A stretch of 64,000 nt of DNA. Source: Demequina maris (GTDB taxonomy: Bacteria; Actinomycetota; Actinomycetes; Actinomycetales; Demequinaceae). The position numbers were made by a program, and so were the translations under genes. The stretch is from the NCBI RefSeq assembly GCF_000971155.1, contig NZ_BBLX01000004.1, positions 203,647-267,646 of the forward strand. The letters are read 5' to 3'. The notes beneath the pieces were generated by a model. That model was not told the DNA's origin, searched no databases, and worked only from the letters and a program-made list of their open reading frames with translations. Positions 1-8,488 of the stretch are shown one piece after another. The first letter of the stretch is position 1, and each line of letters begins with the position of its first letter.

Positions 1-195
1 GCCGACCGCGCCGCCCGTGTCCTCGCGCAGGCTCCACAGCACCCGCGCGAGGTGCGCGCGCCGGCGTCCCGACCACAGGTGGACGCCGCGGCTCCACGCG
101 AAGACGGCCGCCGCCGGCCCGTCCTCCTGCGCCGCGAGCAGCGCCGGGTTGTCCGCGAGGCGCGCGTCGCGCCGGATCCACCACACCGAGGTCAT
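1..195 (-). CDS. phr: Deoxyribodipyrimidine photolyase, N-terminal part (cut by window edge)
   Basis: The 65 residues visible begin MTSVWWIRRDARLADNPALL, the classic start of the photolyase/cryptochrome alpha-beta domain (family form VxWFRRDLRLxDNPAL). They continue with an LWSGRRRAHLARVLWSL segment matching the conserved helix that packs after the second strand. The family repairs cyclobutane pyrimidine dimers using FAD and light. The rest of the gene runs off the left edge, so the FAD-binding region cannot be seen and a cryptochrome cannot be excluded. The ATG at 195 is preceded by a GGGGGTGGC purine run. It is transcribed leftward, in the same direction as the lipoprotein gene that ends 50 bp upstream. 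Confidence 0.82.
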   Translation of the reverse strand, partial: MTSVWWIRRDARLADNPALLAAQEDGPAAAVFAWSRGVHLWSGRRRAHLARVLWSLREDTGGAVG

Positions 196-244
196 GCCAC
201 CCCCAACGCGCATGGCCCGCCGCGGGATTCCGGCGCGCGATGGC

Positions 245-562
245 TCAGTCGTCAGCGTCGGGCGTGACGAGCTCGGCGCCGCCCTTGCGCACGACGATGC
301 GGTCGGGCGGGCAGACGGGCCCCCCGACGGTGAGGACCGTGCCGTCCTCGAGCGTGACCGTGACGTCGCCGTCCGTGCAGCCGAGGTCGAGGTAGATGAC
401 ACCGCCGTTGGCCTCGACGTAGGTGACGTCGTCGTCGACGTCCACCTCGATCCGCGCGTCCGTCTCGTTGGTGATCTCGAGGCCGCCGGCGTCGGTGCAG
501 CCGGCGAGCGCGACGGCGGCGAGGACCGTGGCGAGTGTTCTTGCACTGCGAAGTCCGGACAT
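245..562 (-). CDS. Small secreted lipoprotein of unknown function
   Basis: A 105-residue protein with a lipoprotein signal peptide: a basic start, a hydrophobic stretch TLATVLAAVAL and the lipobox LAGC with the lipidated Cys at residue 22. The mature part is very acidic and includes a PDRIVVRKGG stretch and two further Cys residues, suggesting a small all-beta fold. I chose ATG 562 over GTG 568 because AAGGGG sits 6-7 nt upstream of it. No family is recognised. Being upstream of the photolyase gene is not enough to assign a role. It would be anchored to the outer face of the cytoplasmic membrane. Confidence 0.7.
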   Translation of the reverse strand: MSGLRSARTLATVLAAVALAGCTDAGGLEITNETDARIEVDVDDDVTYVEANGGVIYLDLGCTDGDVTVTLEDGTVLTVGGPVCPPDRIVVRKGGAELVTPDADD

Positions 563-683
563 CCCCACCCCTTCCGCGCCGACGGGTATTGCGCGCCGCT
601 GCGAGCATCGTGCCTCGAAAGACCGGCGAACGAGCGGTCCGACGCGCGCAGGCAGAGGGCGAGGCGGCCGTCCCGGACAGCGC

Positions 684-720
684 GAAGGCCCCGCCCGGCG
701 TGATGCCGGACGGGGCCTTC
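684..720 (-). terminator. Terminator hairpin after the first FMN reductase gene
   Basis: GAAGGCCCCGCCCGGC and GCCGGACGGGGCCTTC pair over 16 bp with one mismatch around a 5-nt loop. The hairpin lies 18 bp past the stop codon of the leftward FMN reductase gene. The run of T expected of a strong intrinsic terminator is absent, as is common in high-GC actinobacteria. Confidence 0.7.
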
Positions 721-737
721 GGCCTGAAGAGCAGGGG

Positions 738-1292
738 TTACGCGACGGCGACCGGCGCGTGCTTCTCGACGTGCGCGATCGCCGCCGCGAGGAAGGTCTC
801 CAGCACCGGGCGAGCCGAGTCGAGCAGCGAGCCGTCGGCCGAGAAGACCGCGGTGTGCTGGAGGAAGACCTCGGGCTGGCCGAGCGTCGGGGCGTTGAAG
901 TGGCCGAGGATCGCGCGCAGGTGCTGCTGCGCGACCGCGGTGCCGATGGCGCCCACGGACGAGCCTGCGATCGCGACGGGCTTGCCGTTGAACGAGTTGG
1001 TGCCCCACGGGCGCGCTGCCCAGTCGAGCGCGTTCTTGAGGACGCCCGGCAGCGAGCGGCTGTACTCGGGCGTGAGGATGATGACGCCGTCGACGCCCTC
1101 GATCGCGGCCTTCCACTCGAGCGCGGCGACCGGGTAGGCGGCGTCGTGGTCCGGCGTGTAGAGGGGGAGCGCCGAGAAGTCGAGCTCGACGAGCTCGACG
1201 CCCTCGGGGGCGAGCGCCGCGAGCGCGCGACCGAGCTGGCGGTTGATGGAGGTGCTCGAGAGCGAGCCTGCGATGTATCCGATGCGGGTCAT
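738..1292 (-). CDS. NADPH-dependent FMN reductase (flavodoxin-like fold)
   Basis: 184 residues starting MTRIGYIAGSLSSTSINRQL, the GSLRxxSxNxxL-type phosphate-binding loop of the NADPH-dependent FMN reductase/azoreductase family. The flavin-binding loop TPEYSRSLPGVLKNALDW is typical (family form TPEYNxSxPGxLKNAxDW). Members reduce FMN, quinones or azo compounds with NAD(P)H in the cytosol. ATG 1292 is preceded by CAGGAGACCGTC, a good ribosome site, so the in-frame upstream extension is rejected. A shorter-looped paralogue lies immediately upstream on the same strand, with a MerR-type regulator further up. The three may respond to one signal, but the region before this gene has its own candidate operator. 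Confidence 0.9.
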   Translation of the reverse strand: MTRIGYIAGSLSSTSINRQLGRALAALAPEGVELVELDFSALPLYTPDHDAAYPVAALEWKAAIEGVDGVIILTPEYSRSLPGVLKNALDWAARPWGTNSFNGKPVAIAGSSVGAIGTAVAQQHLRAILGHFNAPTLGQPEVFLQHTAVFSADGSLLDSARPVLETFLAAAIAHVEKHAPVAVA

Positions 1293-1360
1293 GACGGTCT
1301 CCTGTTCGGGGGAGGGGTGGGAACGCCGACGCCGTAGTCGGACGGCCATCGCAACGACGA

Positions 1361-1396
1361 TGACGTGTCAACTATTCCAGAAGATGACGCTTCAAC
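1361..1396. promoter_or_regulatory. Direct repeat TGACGnnTCAAC in the FMN reductase promoter region
   Basis: TGACGTGTCAAC (1361-1372) and TGACGCTTCAAC (1385-1396) match at 10 of 12 positions and are 24 bp apart, in the gap before the leftward FMN reductase. The half-site resembles the CGTCAAC arm of the MerR-gene palindrome at 3067-3083, so a shared regulator is possible. This is inference. Nearby, 1410-1419 is a copy of the window-wide word GGACGATGCG. Confidence 0.4.
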
Positions 1397-1449
1397 AAAC
1401 CGGTCGGGGGGACGATGCGGCGACCGGCTTCCGGTCGGCGGCCTGCCGC

Positions 1450-2196
1450 TCAGGCCGCGGGGACGCCCGTCGTGGAGTCGGTGCGCACCGTGGCGTACAG
1501 GGGGTCGCCGGTGGTAGCGAGCGGGTCGGCGGTCGCGACGCTGTCGACGAACGCGGCGATACCCGCGGCAGGGCTCATGGGTGCGGTCGCCTGCTCGGCG
1601 CGGACCGCGCGCACGGGGTCGGTGGGCACGGTGGGCAGGGGCCCCGAGCCGCCGACGCGTGCGACGTGCGCGACGTAGCCGGCCGCCGCGCTGAGGAGGG
1701 CGTGGGCCTGCGCGTCGAGCTCGGCGCTGTGGCAATGCCCGTGCGCGCTGAAGTCGGAGGCCTGCACCGTCAGCGTCCGCTCGGGCTGACCCATCACGAG
1801 CGCGCCCGCGTCGGACAGCACGGTGCGCAGGTGCACGATCGCCATGAAGCTGCCGGCGGCCGGCGCGGCCGCGCCGGCGATGACCACCGGCTTGTCCTCG
1901 AGCGAGGTGGGCGACGCGGATGCCCAGTCGAGGGCGTGCTTGAGGGTGCCGGGGATCGAGCGCTCGTGGGTCGGCGTGATGACCAGCAGGCCGTCGACGG
2001 CGTCGAGCTGGCGCTTCCACTCGATGCCCGCGTGCGGGAGCGGTGCGTCCGTGTACGGCGCGTGCAGGGGCAGCTCGCTCGGCGTGAGCTCGACGAGCCT
2101 CGTGCCGGACGGTGCCGCGGCATGCAGGAGCGACGACAGGAGACGGGTGGTGCGCGCCTGGGGCAGGTGGCCCAGCAGGAGACCGATGACCGGCAT
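1450..2196 (-). CDS. NADPH-dependent FMN reductase family protein with C-terminal extension
   Basis: 248 residues; the first ~175 match the flavodoxin-like FMN reductase fold: start MPVIGLLLGHLPQARTTRLL, then a flavin loop TPTHERSIPGTLKHALDW. The phosphate loop is less canonical than in the neighbouring paralogue (GHLPQART in place of GSLSSTS) and the loop has THERS where most members have EYNxS, so substrate or cofactor use may differ. About 70 residues follow the usual family length (GSGPLPTVPTD and onward), proline/alanine-rich and of unknown role. ATG 2196 follows GGAAGGACC. It lies 104 bp downstream of the MerR-family gene on the same strand and is probably co-transcribed with it. Confidence 0.8.
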   Translation of the reverse strand: MPVIGLLLGHLPQARTTRLLSSLLHAAAPSGTRLVELTPSELPLHAPYTDAPLPHAGIEWKRQLDAVDGLLVITPTHERSIPGTLKHALDWASASPTSLEDKPVVIAGAAAPAAGSFMAIVHLRTVLSDAGALVMGQPERTLTVQASDFSAHGHCHSAELDAQAHALLSAAAGYVAHVARVGGSGPLPTVPTDPVRAVRAEQATAPMSPAAGIAAFVDSVATADPLATTGDPLYATVRTDSTTGVPAA

Positions 2197-2300
2197 GGGG
2201 AGGGTCCTTCCTCGACTGCGGTGGAGACGGTGGCACAACGGCCGCCTCCCATGGCGGTCGCGCGGTGCAACGCTCCTGCTCAGCGACGCATTCCCGAGGG

Positions 2301-3050
2301 CTACTCGGGCAGGCCCTCCGCGTAGACCGCGATCGCGTCGCGCAGCAGCTCGGCAGTGCCGTCGCCGTGCTTGTCGTAGGTCGCGCGGAAGCGCGGGTCG
2401 TCGACGTACATCCGGCCCAGTCCGGCGTAGGCCTCGCGGCCCGGCGCCCAGAACAGCGACACCCAGGCATGATGGCGCGCCACCAGCGCCTGGACCTCGT
2501 CGGAGGCGGGGTCCGCATCGGCCGCCGCGAGCCGTGCGAGGGCGTCGGCGACCGCCTCGTGCTCGGCGACGTGGGCGCGCTGCGCCTCGGGCGACATGCC
2601 CGTCCACGCGGCATTCGACCGGGCCACCGCATCGTCCCCCCAGCGCTCGCGGGCCTCGGGCTCGTAGCGTTCGTGGTCGAACCCCTCGAACATCTCGTCG
2701 CTGGTCATGGGCAGTCCCTTCTCGAGTCGGGTGAGGGTGCGCTCGACGGTCTCCGCGAGCGCGGCGAAGCGGTCGCGCTGGGCGAGCAGCGCGACGTGGT
2801 GGTCGCGCATCAGCGCGGCGGTGAGCGTGGGGTCGTCGGTGTCGACGATGCTCGCGATGGTCTCGAGCGGCACGTCCAGCTCGCGCAGCACGAGGATGTG
2901 CTGGAGCCGCAGCAGCTCCGTCTCGCCGTAGTGGCGCCGGCCGTCGTGGCCGGTCCACGCGGGGGAGAGCAGCCCGATGGCGTCGTAGTGGCGCAGGGTG
3001 CGGCTCGTCACGCCCGTGAGGCGGGCGACGGAGGCGATGTCGAGGTCCAT
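2301..3050 (-). CDS. MerR-family transcriptional activator, TipA-like
   Basis: 249 residues. The N-terminal ~75 form a MerR winged helix (DIASVARLTGVTSRTLRHYD, then GLLSPAWTGHDGRRHY), followed by a coiled-coil dimerisation helix. The C-terminal half is a TipAS-like ligand-binding domain (EARERWGDDAVARSNAAW and HHAWVSLFW). TipAL proteins bind hydrophobic peptides or antibiotics there and untwist a 19-bp-spaced promoter. The start is set at ATG 3050 because a promoter with a 19-bp spacer ends 7 nt before it, giving a leaderless mRNA; GTG 3059 is the alternative. It probably controls itself and the FMN reductases downstream. Confidence 0.88.
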   Translation of the reverse strand: MDLDIASVARLTGVTSRTLRHYDAIGLLSPAWTGHDGRRHYGETELLRLQHILVLRELDVPLETIASIVDTDDPTLTAALMRDHHVALLAQRDRFAALAETVERTLTRLEKGLPMTSDEMFEGFDHERYEPEARERWGDDAVARSNAAWTGMSPEAQRAHVAEHEAVADALARLAAADADPASDEVQALVARHHAWVSLFWAPGREAYAGLGRMYVDDPRFRATYDKHGDGTAELLRDAIAVYAEGLPE

Positions 3051-3057
3051 GCCGACC

Positions 3058-3088
3058 ACGGTAGAAGTTGACGTCGCGTCAACGTCAA
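3058..3088 (-). promoter_or_regulatory. MerR-type promoter with 19-bp spacer and palindromic operator
   Basis: On the minus strand -35 TTGACG (3088-3083) and -10 TACCGT (3063-3058) are separated by 19 bp, the over-long spacing characteristic of MerR-regulated promoters. The perfect palindrome GTTGACG-TCG-CGTCAAC (3067-3083) fills the spacer. This predicts autoregulation by the MerR protein it precedes. Confidence 0.75.
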
Positions 3089-3115
3089 GCGGGATCCGGC
3101 GTCTGTGTCGCGCAT

Positions 3116-3176
3116 GCTGCCGCTATTCCTGCACGAGGCGCCACGCCCTGGTGCTTCGTGCACGAATAGCGGCAGC
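3116..3176. repeat. Long imperfect hairpin, probable bidirectional terminator or small mobile repeat
   Basis: GCTGCCGCTATTC (3116-3128) is exactly complementary to 3164-3176, then one mismatch, then TGCACGA pairs with TCGTGCA: 20 of 21 pairs around a 19-nt loop. It lies between the end of the secreted choice-of-anchor I gene and the MerR promoter. Its length and symmetry exceed the ordinary terminators of this window. Confidence 0.6.
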
Positions 3177-3267
3177 GTCCCGCAACGAGTCACGGGATGC
3201 TCGACGCCGGAGCCTGGATACGCGAGAGCCCGGCGACCGCGCGGCCGCCGGGCTCCCGATCGTGCGG

Positions 3268-4941
3268 CTAGTGCGAGGTGATCTCGAACAGCGTGGTGGT
3301 GCCGGACACCTCGTTGGCCACCGCGAGCAGCGGCGTGCCCGACGGCGAGTCCTCCGCCGCGATGAACGCGAGGCCCTCGGGGCCGAGGTCGCCCGCCGAC
3401 GCGAGGTCCTCCTCGGGGTCGATGCCGAAGTCGCGGTTGTTCACGTAGGTGACGAACGACGACGCGGCCGGGTCGGTGACGTCGTAGACCATCACGCCGC
3501 CCACGCGCTCGAGGCCGACGAACGCGTACGTGCGCCCGCCCACCTCGCCGATCGTGACGCCCTCGGGCTCCGGACCCTTGTTGTCCGAGCGGTTGTCGAG
3601 CTCGTTGTTGGTGTTGCTCGCGTTGAAGTGGTCCTGCTCCGCGAGGGCGGTGATCTGCTCGAAGTCGTCACCCGAGTCGAAGACCTGCGTGCCGTCGGTG
3701 GTCCAGATCGAGAACGACCGCGCGCCGAACGCGTACAGCGCCTCGTAGCAGCTGCCGTCCGCGCTCAGGCCGGACTCGGGCGTGAAGTCGAGCTTGCCCA
3801 GCTTCTTGCTGCTGCCGAGGCCGAGCGCGGGGTTGTCGTCGCACAGCACGAGGTCGTCGTACCCGACCGGCTCCTCGTAGTCGCCCCACTCGCGCGCGTC
3901 GCCCTCGTTGGCGGTCACCAGATAGGTCTCGCCGTCGACGGAGTACGACGCGATCGAGTCCGGCATGTAGAGCCCGTAGATCGGCCAGGTCTGGATGTTG
4001 ATCGCGTCGTCCTTGTTGGACGCGTCGATCCCGTTGCCCTCGATCGAGAGGTCCTTGGCGCCGAGCGGCAGGATGTCGGTGACGCGCGCGGTGTGGAGGT
4101 CCACCACCGCGATCGCGTTGTTCTCCTGCAGGGTGACGTACGCCGTCGTCGACGACTCGTCGACGGTCACGTACTCCGGCTCGAGGTTGCGCGAGACGGG
4201 GTGGTTCGCGCCGTCGATGCCGGCGAAGACGCGCACGCCGTCGGGGAGTCGGCTGCCCTCGTAGGAGTGGAAGGTCGCGGTGCGGACCTTGGACTGCTTC
4301 GGCACCGCGACGGTGCCGGGCAGCGACACGATGCTGACGGTGCCCTCGGGGTCCACGTCGTAGTCGTCGTTGGGCTCGCCCTCGTCGGCGGTGACGGCCT
4401 TGGTGCCGTCCGGCGTGATCGTCACCATGTCGGGCTGAGCGCCGACGCGCACCGCGCCGAGCGCTGTACCGTCGCCCTCGGCGTCGAAGAACACCAGCCA
4501 GCCCTCGTCCGTCTTCGGGTCGTTCTCGACCGCGACCAGCACCAGGCCGTCCTCGCGGACCGCGACCGAGTTCGCGACGGCGCCGGCGGGGACCACCGAC
4601 TTGTCCGCGGCCACGACTCCGGCGGTCTCGAGCTCGAGCACCTCGGTCGGGACGGTCGGGTCGCTCGCGTCGAGCACGCGCACCCGGCCCGCGAGGGCGT
4701 CGACGGTGAACAGCCGCTGCGTGTCCGCGTGGAACTGCACGATCTCGGCCGCCGACTCGTCGAACACCCCCGTCTCGTGGGTGCCGATGGGCGTGAGCGT
4801 GAGAGCGGCGTCGCTTGCGGAGTGCGTGATCGGGGCGCCGACGATCGCGGCGTAGGCGGGCGCGGCGGCCGCGGCGCCGAGGGCGACGACGGCGCCCACG
4901 GCGAGGCCACGGCGGGCGAGCGGACGGGTGACAGGTGACAC
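3268..4941 (-). CDS. Secreted choice-of-anchor I family protein (beta-propeller, esterase/phosphatase-like)
   Basis: 557 residues. The Sec signal peptide has a basic start (RPLARRG), a hydrophobic core and an AYA cleavage site. The mature protein shows motifs of the choice-of-anchor I family: PDMVTITPDGTKAVTADEGE, YVTLQENNAIAVVDL, LVTANEGDAREWGDY and GPEPEGVTIGEVGGRTYAFV, a seven-bladed propeller with several acidic, probably Ca-binding loops. Members are often fused to phosphatase domains; this one is the propeller alone with no sorting signal. GTG 4941 is preferred because GGAGGT lies just upstream; the alternative ATG at 4953 would place that Shine-Dalgarno inside the coding region. It is convergent with nothing and ends before a large hairpin. 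Confidence 0.85.
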   Translation of the reverse strand: MSPVTRPLARRGLAVGAVVALGAAAAAPAYAAIVGAPITHSASDAALTLTPIGTHETGVFDESAAEIVQFHADTQRLFTVDALAGRVRVLDASDPTVPTEVLELETAGVVAADKSVVPAGAVANSVAVREDGLVLVAVENDPKTDEGWLVFFDAEGDGTALGAVRVGAQPDMVTITPDGTKAVTADEGEPNDDYDVDPEGTVSIVSLPGTVAVPKQSKVRTATFHSYEGSRLPDGVRVFAGIDGANHPVSRNLEPEYVTVDESSTTAYVTLQENNAIAVVDLHTARVTDILPLGAKDLSIEGNGIDASNKDDAINIQTWPIYGLYMPDSIASYSVDGETYLVTANEGDAREWGDYEEPVGYDDLVLCDDNPALGLGSSKKLGKLDFTPESGLSADGSCYEALYAFGARSFSIWTTDGTQVFDSGDDFEQITALAEQDHFNASNTNNELDNRSDNKGPEPEGVTIGEVGGRTYAFVGLERVGGVMVYDVTDPAASSFVTYVNNRDFGIDPEEDLASAGDLGPEGLAFIAAEDSPSGTPLLAVANEVSGTTTLFEITSH

Positions 4942-5127
4942 GGAGACCTCCATGGCTCGGGCGCGGCCGAGCCCCGGCCGCGGGGGTCGTGCGTGGAACG
5001 GGATGGCGGGCGTCTCGCGCGGGGTCCTCCCCGGGCGCGCCCGGCCGCCTTCAACGTATCGATGGGAGGGTGACGAAACGGACACCGGGCGGTGAATCCT
5101 CGGTGAACCTTGCCGCCCCCGGGCGTC

Positions 5128-5166
5128 GCGCATCGTCCCTTCTCCGGGCGCGAAAGGACGATGCGC
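5128..5166. repeat. Inverted pair of the word GGACGATGCG upstream of ilvD
   Basis: GCGCATCGTCC (5128-5138) and GGACGATGCGC (5156-5166) form an 11-bp perfect stem with a 17-nt loop. A third copy, CGCATCGTCC, is at 5214-5223, touching the ilvD -10 box. The rest of the 295-bp gap 4942-5236 shows no gene. Confidence 0.75.
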
Positions 5167-5213
5167 GTGGCGGCCCCGCGCGGGGTGTCCACGATGCGGG
5201 CATCGCGTCCCAC

Positions 5214-5229
5214 CGCATCGTCCTAGACT
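5214..5229 (+). promoter_or_regulatory. ilvD promoter -10 abutted by a CGCATCGTCC word
   Basis: TAGACT (5224-5229) ends 7 nt before the ATG at 5237, predicting a leaderless transcript. No good -35 is visible; the word CGCATCGTCC occupies the sequence immediately upstream of the -10. Confidence 0.6.
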
Positions 5230-5236
5230 CGGCCTC

Positions 5237-6934
5237 ATGACGCAGACCCCCGACATCAAGCCCCGGTCGCGCCAGGTCACTGACGGCCTGGAGGCGACCG
5301 CGTCCCGCGGCATGCTCCGCGCGGTCGGTCTCGGCGACGAGGACTTCGCGAAGCCGCAGATCGGCATCGCGTCCTCGTGGAACGAGATCACCCCCTGCAA
5401 CCTGTCGCTCCAGCGCCTCGCCGCATCGTCCAAGAACGGTGTCCACGCCGGCGGCGGCTACCCGCTCGAGTTCGGCACCATCTCGGTGTCCGACGGCATC
5501 TCGATGGGCCACGAGGGCATGCACTTCTCGCTCGTGTCGCGCGACCTCATCGCGGACTCGGTCGAGACGGTGATGATGGCGGAGCGCCTCGACGGCTCGG
5601 TGCTGCTCGCGGGCTGCGACAAGTCGCTGCCCGGCATGCTCATGGCCGCGGCCCGCCTCGACCTCGCGAGCGTGTTCCTGTACGCGGGCTCGATCATGCC
5701 GGGCCACGTCACGCTCTCGGACGGCACGTCCAAGGACGTCACGATCATCGACGCGTTCGAGGCGGTCGGCGCGTGCGCCCGCGGCCTCATGTCGGAGGAG
5801 GACCGCCTCGCGATCGAGAAGGCGATCTGCCCCGGCGAGGGCGCGTGCGGCGGCATGTACACCGCGAACACCATGGCGTCCGTGGGCGAGGCCCTCGGCA
5901 TGTCGATCCCCGGCTCCGCGGCGCCGCCGTCGGCCGACCGCCGCCGCGACTACTACGCCCACAAGTCGGGCGAGGCGGTCGTCAACATGCTGCGTCTCGG
6001 CATCACCGCGCGCGACATCATGACCAAGGAGGCGTTCGAGAACGCCATCGCCGTGGTCATGGCCTTCGGCGGCTCGACCAACGCCGTGCTCCACCTGCTC
6101 GCGATCGCTAACGAGGCCGAGGTGGACCTCACGCTCGACGACTTCGCGCGCGTCGCCTCCAAGGTCCCCCACCTGGGCGACCTCAAGCCGTTCGGCCAGT
6201 TCGTCATGAACGACGTCGACCGCGTGGGCGGCGTGCCCGCCGTCATGAAGACCCTGCTCGACGCGGGCCTCATGCACGGCGACGTCATGACCGTCACCGG
6301 GAAGACGCTCGCCGAGAACATGGACGAGCTCAAGCCGGCCAAGATCGACGGCCGCGTGGTGCGCGCGCTCAACAACCCGATCCACAAGACCGGCGGCATC
6401 ACGATCCTCAAGGGCTCGCTCGCTCCCGAGGGTGCGGTGGTGAAGTCGGCCGGCTTCGACGACGACGTCTTCGAGGCCACCGCCCGCGTCTTCGACCGCG
6501 AGCGTGCCGCGCTCGACGCGCTCGAGGACGGCACCATCCAGGCCGGCGACTGCGTCGTCATCCGCTACGAGGGCCCCAAGGGCGGTCCCGGCATGCGCGA
6601 GATGCTCGCCATCACCGCGGCCATCAAGGGTGCGGGCCTGGGCAAGGACGTCCTGCTGATCACGGACGGCCGCTTCTCGGGCGGCACCACCGGCCTGTGC
6701 GTCGGCCACATCGCGCCCGAGGCCGTGGACGGCGGCCCGATCGCGTTCGTGCGCGACGGCGACAAGATCACGCTCGACGTCGCCCACGGCACGCTCGAGC
6801 TGCACGTCTCCGACGAGGAGCTGGCCGCGCGCCAGGAGGGCTGGGAGCCGATCCCCGCGCGCTTCACCAAGGGCGTGCTCGGCAAGTACCAGAAGCTCGT
6901 GGGCTCGGCGTCGAAGGGCGCCGTCCTCAGCTGA
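5237..6934 (+). CDS. ilvD: Dihydroxy-acid dehydratase
   Basis: 565 residues, normal family length. It dehydrates 2,3-dihydroxyisovalerate and 2,3-dihydroxy-3-methylvalerate to the keto acids that precede valine, leucine and isoleucine, using an Fe-S cluster and Mg in the cytosol. Family signatures are present: [11 protein letters not shown] with the cluster Cys near residue 127, [12 protein letters not shown] with Cys near 204, and the C-terminal [20 protein letters not shown]. The start is supported by the leaderless promoter. A strong terminator hairpin follows directly. In most actinobacteria ilvD lies close to ilvBNC; here four propeller genes separate them. Confidence 0.97.
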   Translation: MTQTPDIKPRSRQVTDGLEATASRGMLRAVGLGDEDFAKPQIGIASSWNEITPCNLSLQRLAASSKNGVHAGGGYPLEFGTISVSDGISMGHEGMHFSLVSRDLIADSVETVMMAERLDGSVLLAGCDKSLPGMLMAAARLDLASVFLYAGSIMPGHVTLSDGTSKDVTIIDAFEAVGACARGLMSEEDRLAIEKAICPGEGACGGMYTANTMASVGEALGMSIPGSAAPPSADRRRDYYAHKSGEAVVNMLRLGITARDIMTKEAFENAIAVVMAFGGSTNAVLHLLAIANEAEVDLTLDDFARVASKVPHLGDLKPFGQFVMNDVDRVGGVPAVMKTLLDAGLMHGDVMTVTGKTLAENMDELKPAKIDGRVVRALNNPIHKTGGITILKGSLAPEGAVVKSAGFDDDVFEATARVFDRERAALDALEDGTIQAGDCVVIRYEGPKGGPGMREMLAITAAIKGAGLGKDVLLITDGRFSGGTTGLCVGHIAPEAVDGGPIAFVRDGDKITLDVAHGTLELHVSDEELAARQEGWEPIPARFTKGVLGKYQKLVGSASKGAVLS

Positions 6935-6958
6935 GCCCTCGCTCACTGTCAGCCGCGT

Positions 6959-6993
6959 CGACGCCCCGCCCGGGTTTCCCGGGCGGGGCGTCG
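6959..6993 (+). terminator. ilvD terminator
   Basis: A perfect 16-bp stem, CGACGCCCCGCCCGGG with its complement, around a TTT loop, 24 bp past the ilvD stop codon. Confidence 0.9.
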
Positions 6994-7024
6994 CGCTTCC
7001 CGGCGACGATGCGAGGATCGCTCC

Positions 7025-7102
7025 CCAACCGATCTGCCTGGGGCGTCGTTATCGAATCGATAAGCGCGGCGAGCCGACGGCGGCACGGGATGCCACTAGG
7101 TT
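7025..7102 (+). promoter_or_regulatory. Duplicated promoter region, copy 1
   Basis: An upstream block CCAAC-N17-CGTTATCG (7025-7050) resembles an ECF-type promoter. A second block, TAGGTTGC (-10-like TAGGTT at 7097-7102), is exactly 72 bp further on. The same two blocks with the same 72-bp spacing recur at 8807 and 10628, each before a propeller gene. Confidence 0.65.
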
Positions 7103-7133
7103 GCGAATCAATCGAGAAGCCGGGGGGGCGATC

Positions 7134-8405
7134 ATGGTGGTGACAGGCGATCAGGTGACGAGGACGTCCGTGCGCGCACGGACGTGGCGGGCGGCGGCCA
7201 TGGCCGCGATCGCCATGACGCTCGGCGCGACGGCGGCGGTGCCCGCGACGGCCGCACCTGCGGCGACAGCGCCGATCCTCGAGGCCGCGCTGACCTCGAC
7301 CGGCGACATGTCGACCCGGCGGTGCGCCAACGCCGCGGTCGAGCCCTGGATCGACGGCACGACGTACACCGCGACGGCCGTCCTTCCGAAGGACGCCCGT
7401 CCGTTGTGGGCGCCCGACTCGCAGCACGCTGCCGTGATGGGGACGCGGATCAAGGTCCTCGACCGCGAGGGGCGCAAGGCGATCATCTCGAACGGGCTGA
7501 GGGTCGAGAACCTGAGCCCGCTCCGGTGGTCGCCCGACGGCTCGACCTTGCTGTTCGTCGCGTACTCCACCGACGGCGATCACGTCCTGTACCGCTACGA
7601 CGTCGACACCCGCGAGCTGAGCGAGGTGACCCGCGCGTGGCGCATCAACGGCTACGACGTGTCGCCGACCACGGGCGAGATCGCGGTGGGCCTGACGAAC
7701 GGGGGCAGCGGGGGATACCGCATGGTCGCGGACGACCCCGACCTGGTGATCGTCGATCCGGTCACGTTGGTGCCGCGCGTGGTCATGGGCGGCGCGGGCT
7801 GGCCCGCGTACTCGCCCGACGGCCGCAGCATCGCGGCCTTCGACGGCATCGGCATGGTCCTGCTGCGCGACGACGAGCTGATCGCGACCGCGCGACGGGA
7901 CGACGTCGCGTTCGACGACTACCTGTTGAGCTACTGGGATCGCATGACCCCGAGCTGGTCGCCCGACGGCGCCTACGTGGCCGGGCTCGTGTCGCGCGGG
8001 GGCACCGTCGCGGTCGTCCGGGTCCTCACCGCCGATGGCGAGCTGGCGGAGACCTGGCGCACGCCGGTGCTCTACCGGATGACCTGGACTACCGAGCATG
8101 TGCTCGTCACGCGCGCCGGCTTCCAGGCGGCGTCGAACAACCTGGACACCGGCACGCGCGCCTTCACGCCGCGCGGCGGCACCTTCGAGGACACGGTCGC
8201 CCACGGCGCGCAGATCACGAGCTACACCGGTTGCGGCGAGGTCATGGTGATGAACAGCGTCTTCAAGAAGCGCACCTACCTCGCGGTCGCCGACGGGTGG
8301 CGGTACTACTACGGCCGCACGGCGATCGCGCCCGACGGGACCCAGCTCGCGCGCATGTACGCGCCGGGCGAGACGAAGCCGCGCTGGTACGTCGTCGCGC
8401 ACTGA
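7134..8405 (+). CDS. Secreted TolB-like beta-propeller protein
   Basis: 423 residues. A long signal peptide (basic RTSVRARTWR, then a hydrophobic run ending ATAAPAA) sends it outside the membrane. The mature part repeats the propeller motif xxWSPDGSxLLFV / AYSPDGRSIAAF / SWSPDGAYVAGL, characteristic of TolB/DPP-type WD40-like propellers. There are two Cys in the mature part, near the start (STRRCANAAV) and late (YTGCGEV). No enzyme domain is attached. Unlike the next two paralogues it lacks a Ser/Thr-rich stalk. It is first in an array of four propeller genes and lies behind the first of three duplicated promoters; ATG 7134 follows a G-rich ribosome site. Confidence 0.8.
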   Translation: MVVTGDQVTRTSVRARTWRAAAMAAIAMTLGATAAVPATAAPAATAPILEAALTSTGDMSTRRCANAAVEPWIDGTTYTATAVLPKDARPLWAPDSQHAAVMGTRIKVLDREGRKAIISNGLRVENLSPLRWSPDGSTLLFVAYSTDGDHVLYRYDVDTRELSEVTRAWRINGYDVSPTTGEIAVGLTNGGSGGYRMVADDPDLVIVDPVTLVPRVVMGGAGWPAYSPDGRSIAAFDGIGMVLLRDDELIATARRDDVAFDDYLLSYWDRMTPSWSPDGAYVAGLVSRGGTVAVVRVLTADGELAETWRTPVLYRMTWTTEHVLVTRAGFQAASNNLDTGTRAFTPRGGTFEDTVAHGAQITSYTGCGEVMVMNSVFKKRTYLAVADGWRYYYGRTAIAPDGTQLARMYAPGETKPRWYVVAH

Positions 8406-8488
8406 CGCGGATCATCCCCGGGGACGATGTGCCGAGAACCCGCGCCCAGATAGCGTCGTTCCAGGTAGACCGAACAAGGAGCGAGAAC

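Noticed and set aside
17..703. Long plus-strand open frame over the photolyase and lipoprotein genes
   Set aside because: Arg/Ala-rich, no family motif, no ribosome site; it is the reverse-frame shadow of two real minus-strand genes.
2998..4938. 646-codon plus-strand frame
   Set aside because: Antisense to the secreted choice-of-anchor I gene, composed of Val/Arg/Asp/Glu typical of GC-rich shadows.
5051..6946. 631-codon minus-strand frame over ilvD
   Set aside because: Antisense of a complete, recognised ilvD; His/Arg/Glu-rich.
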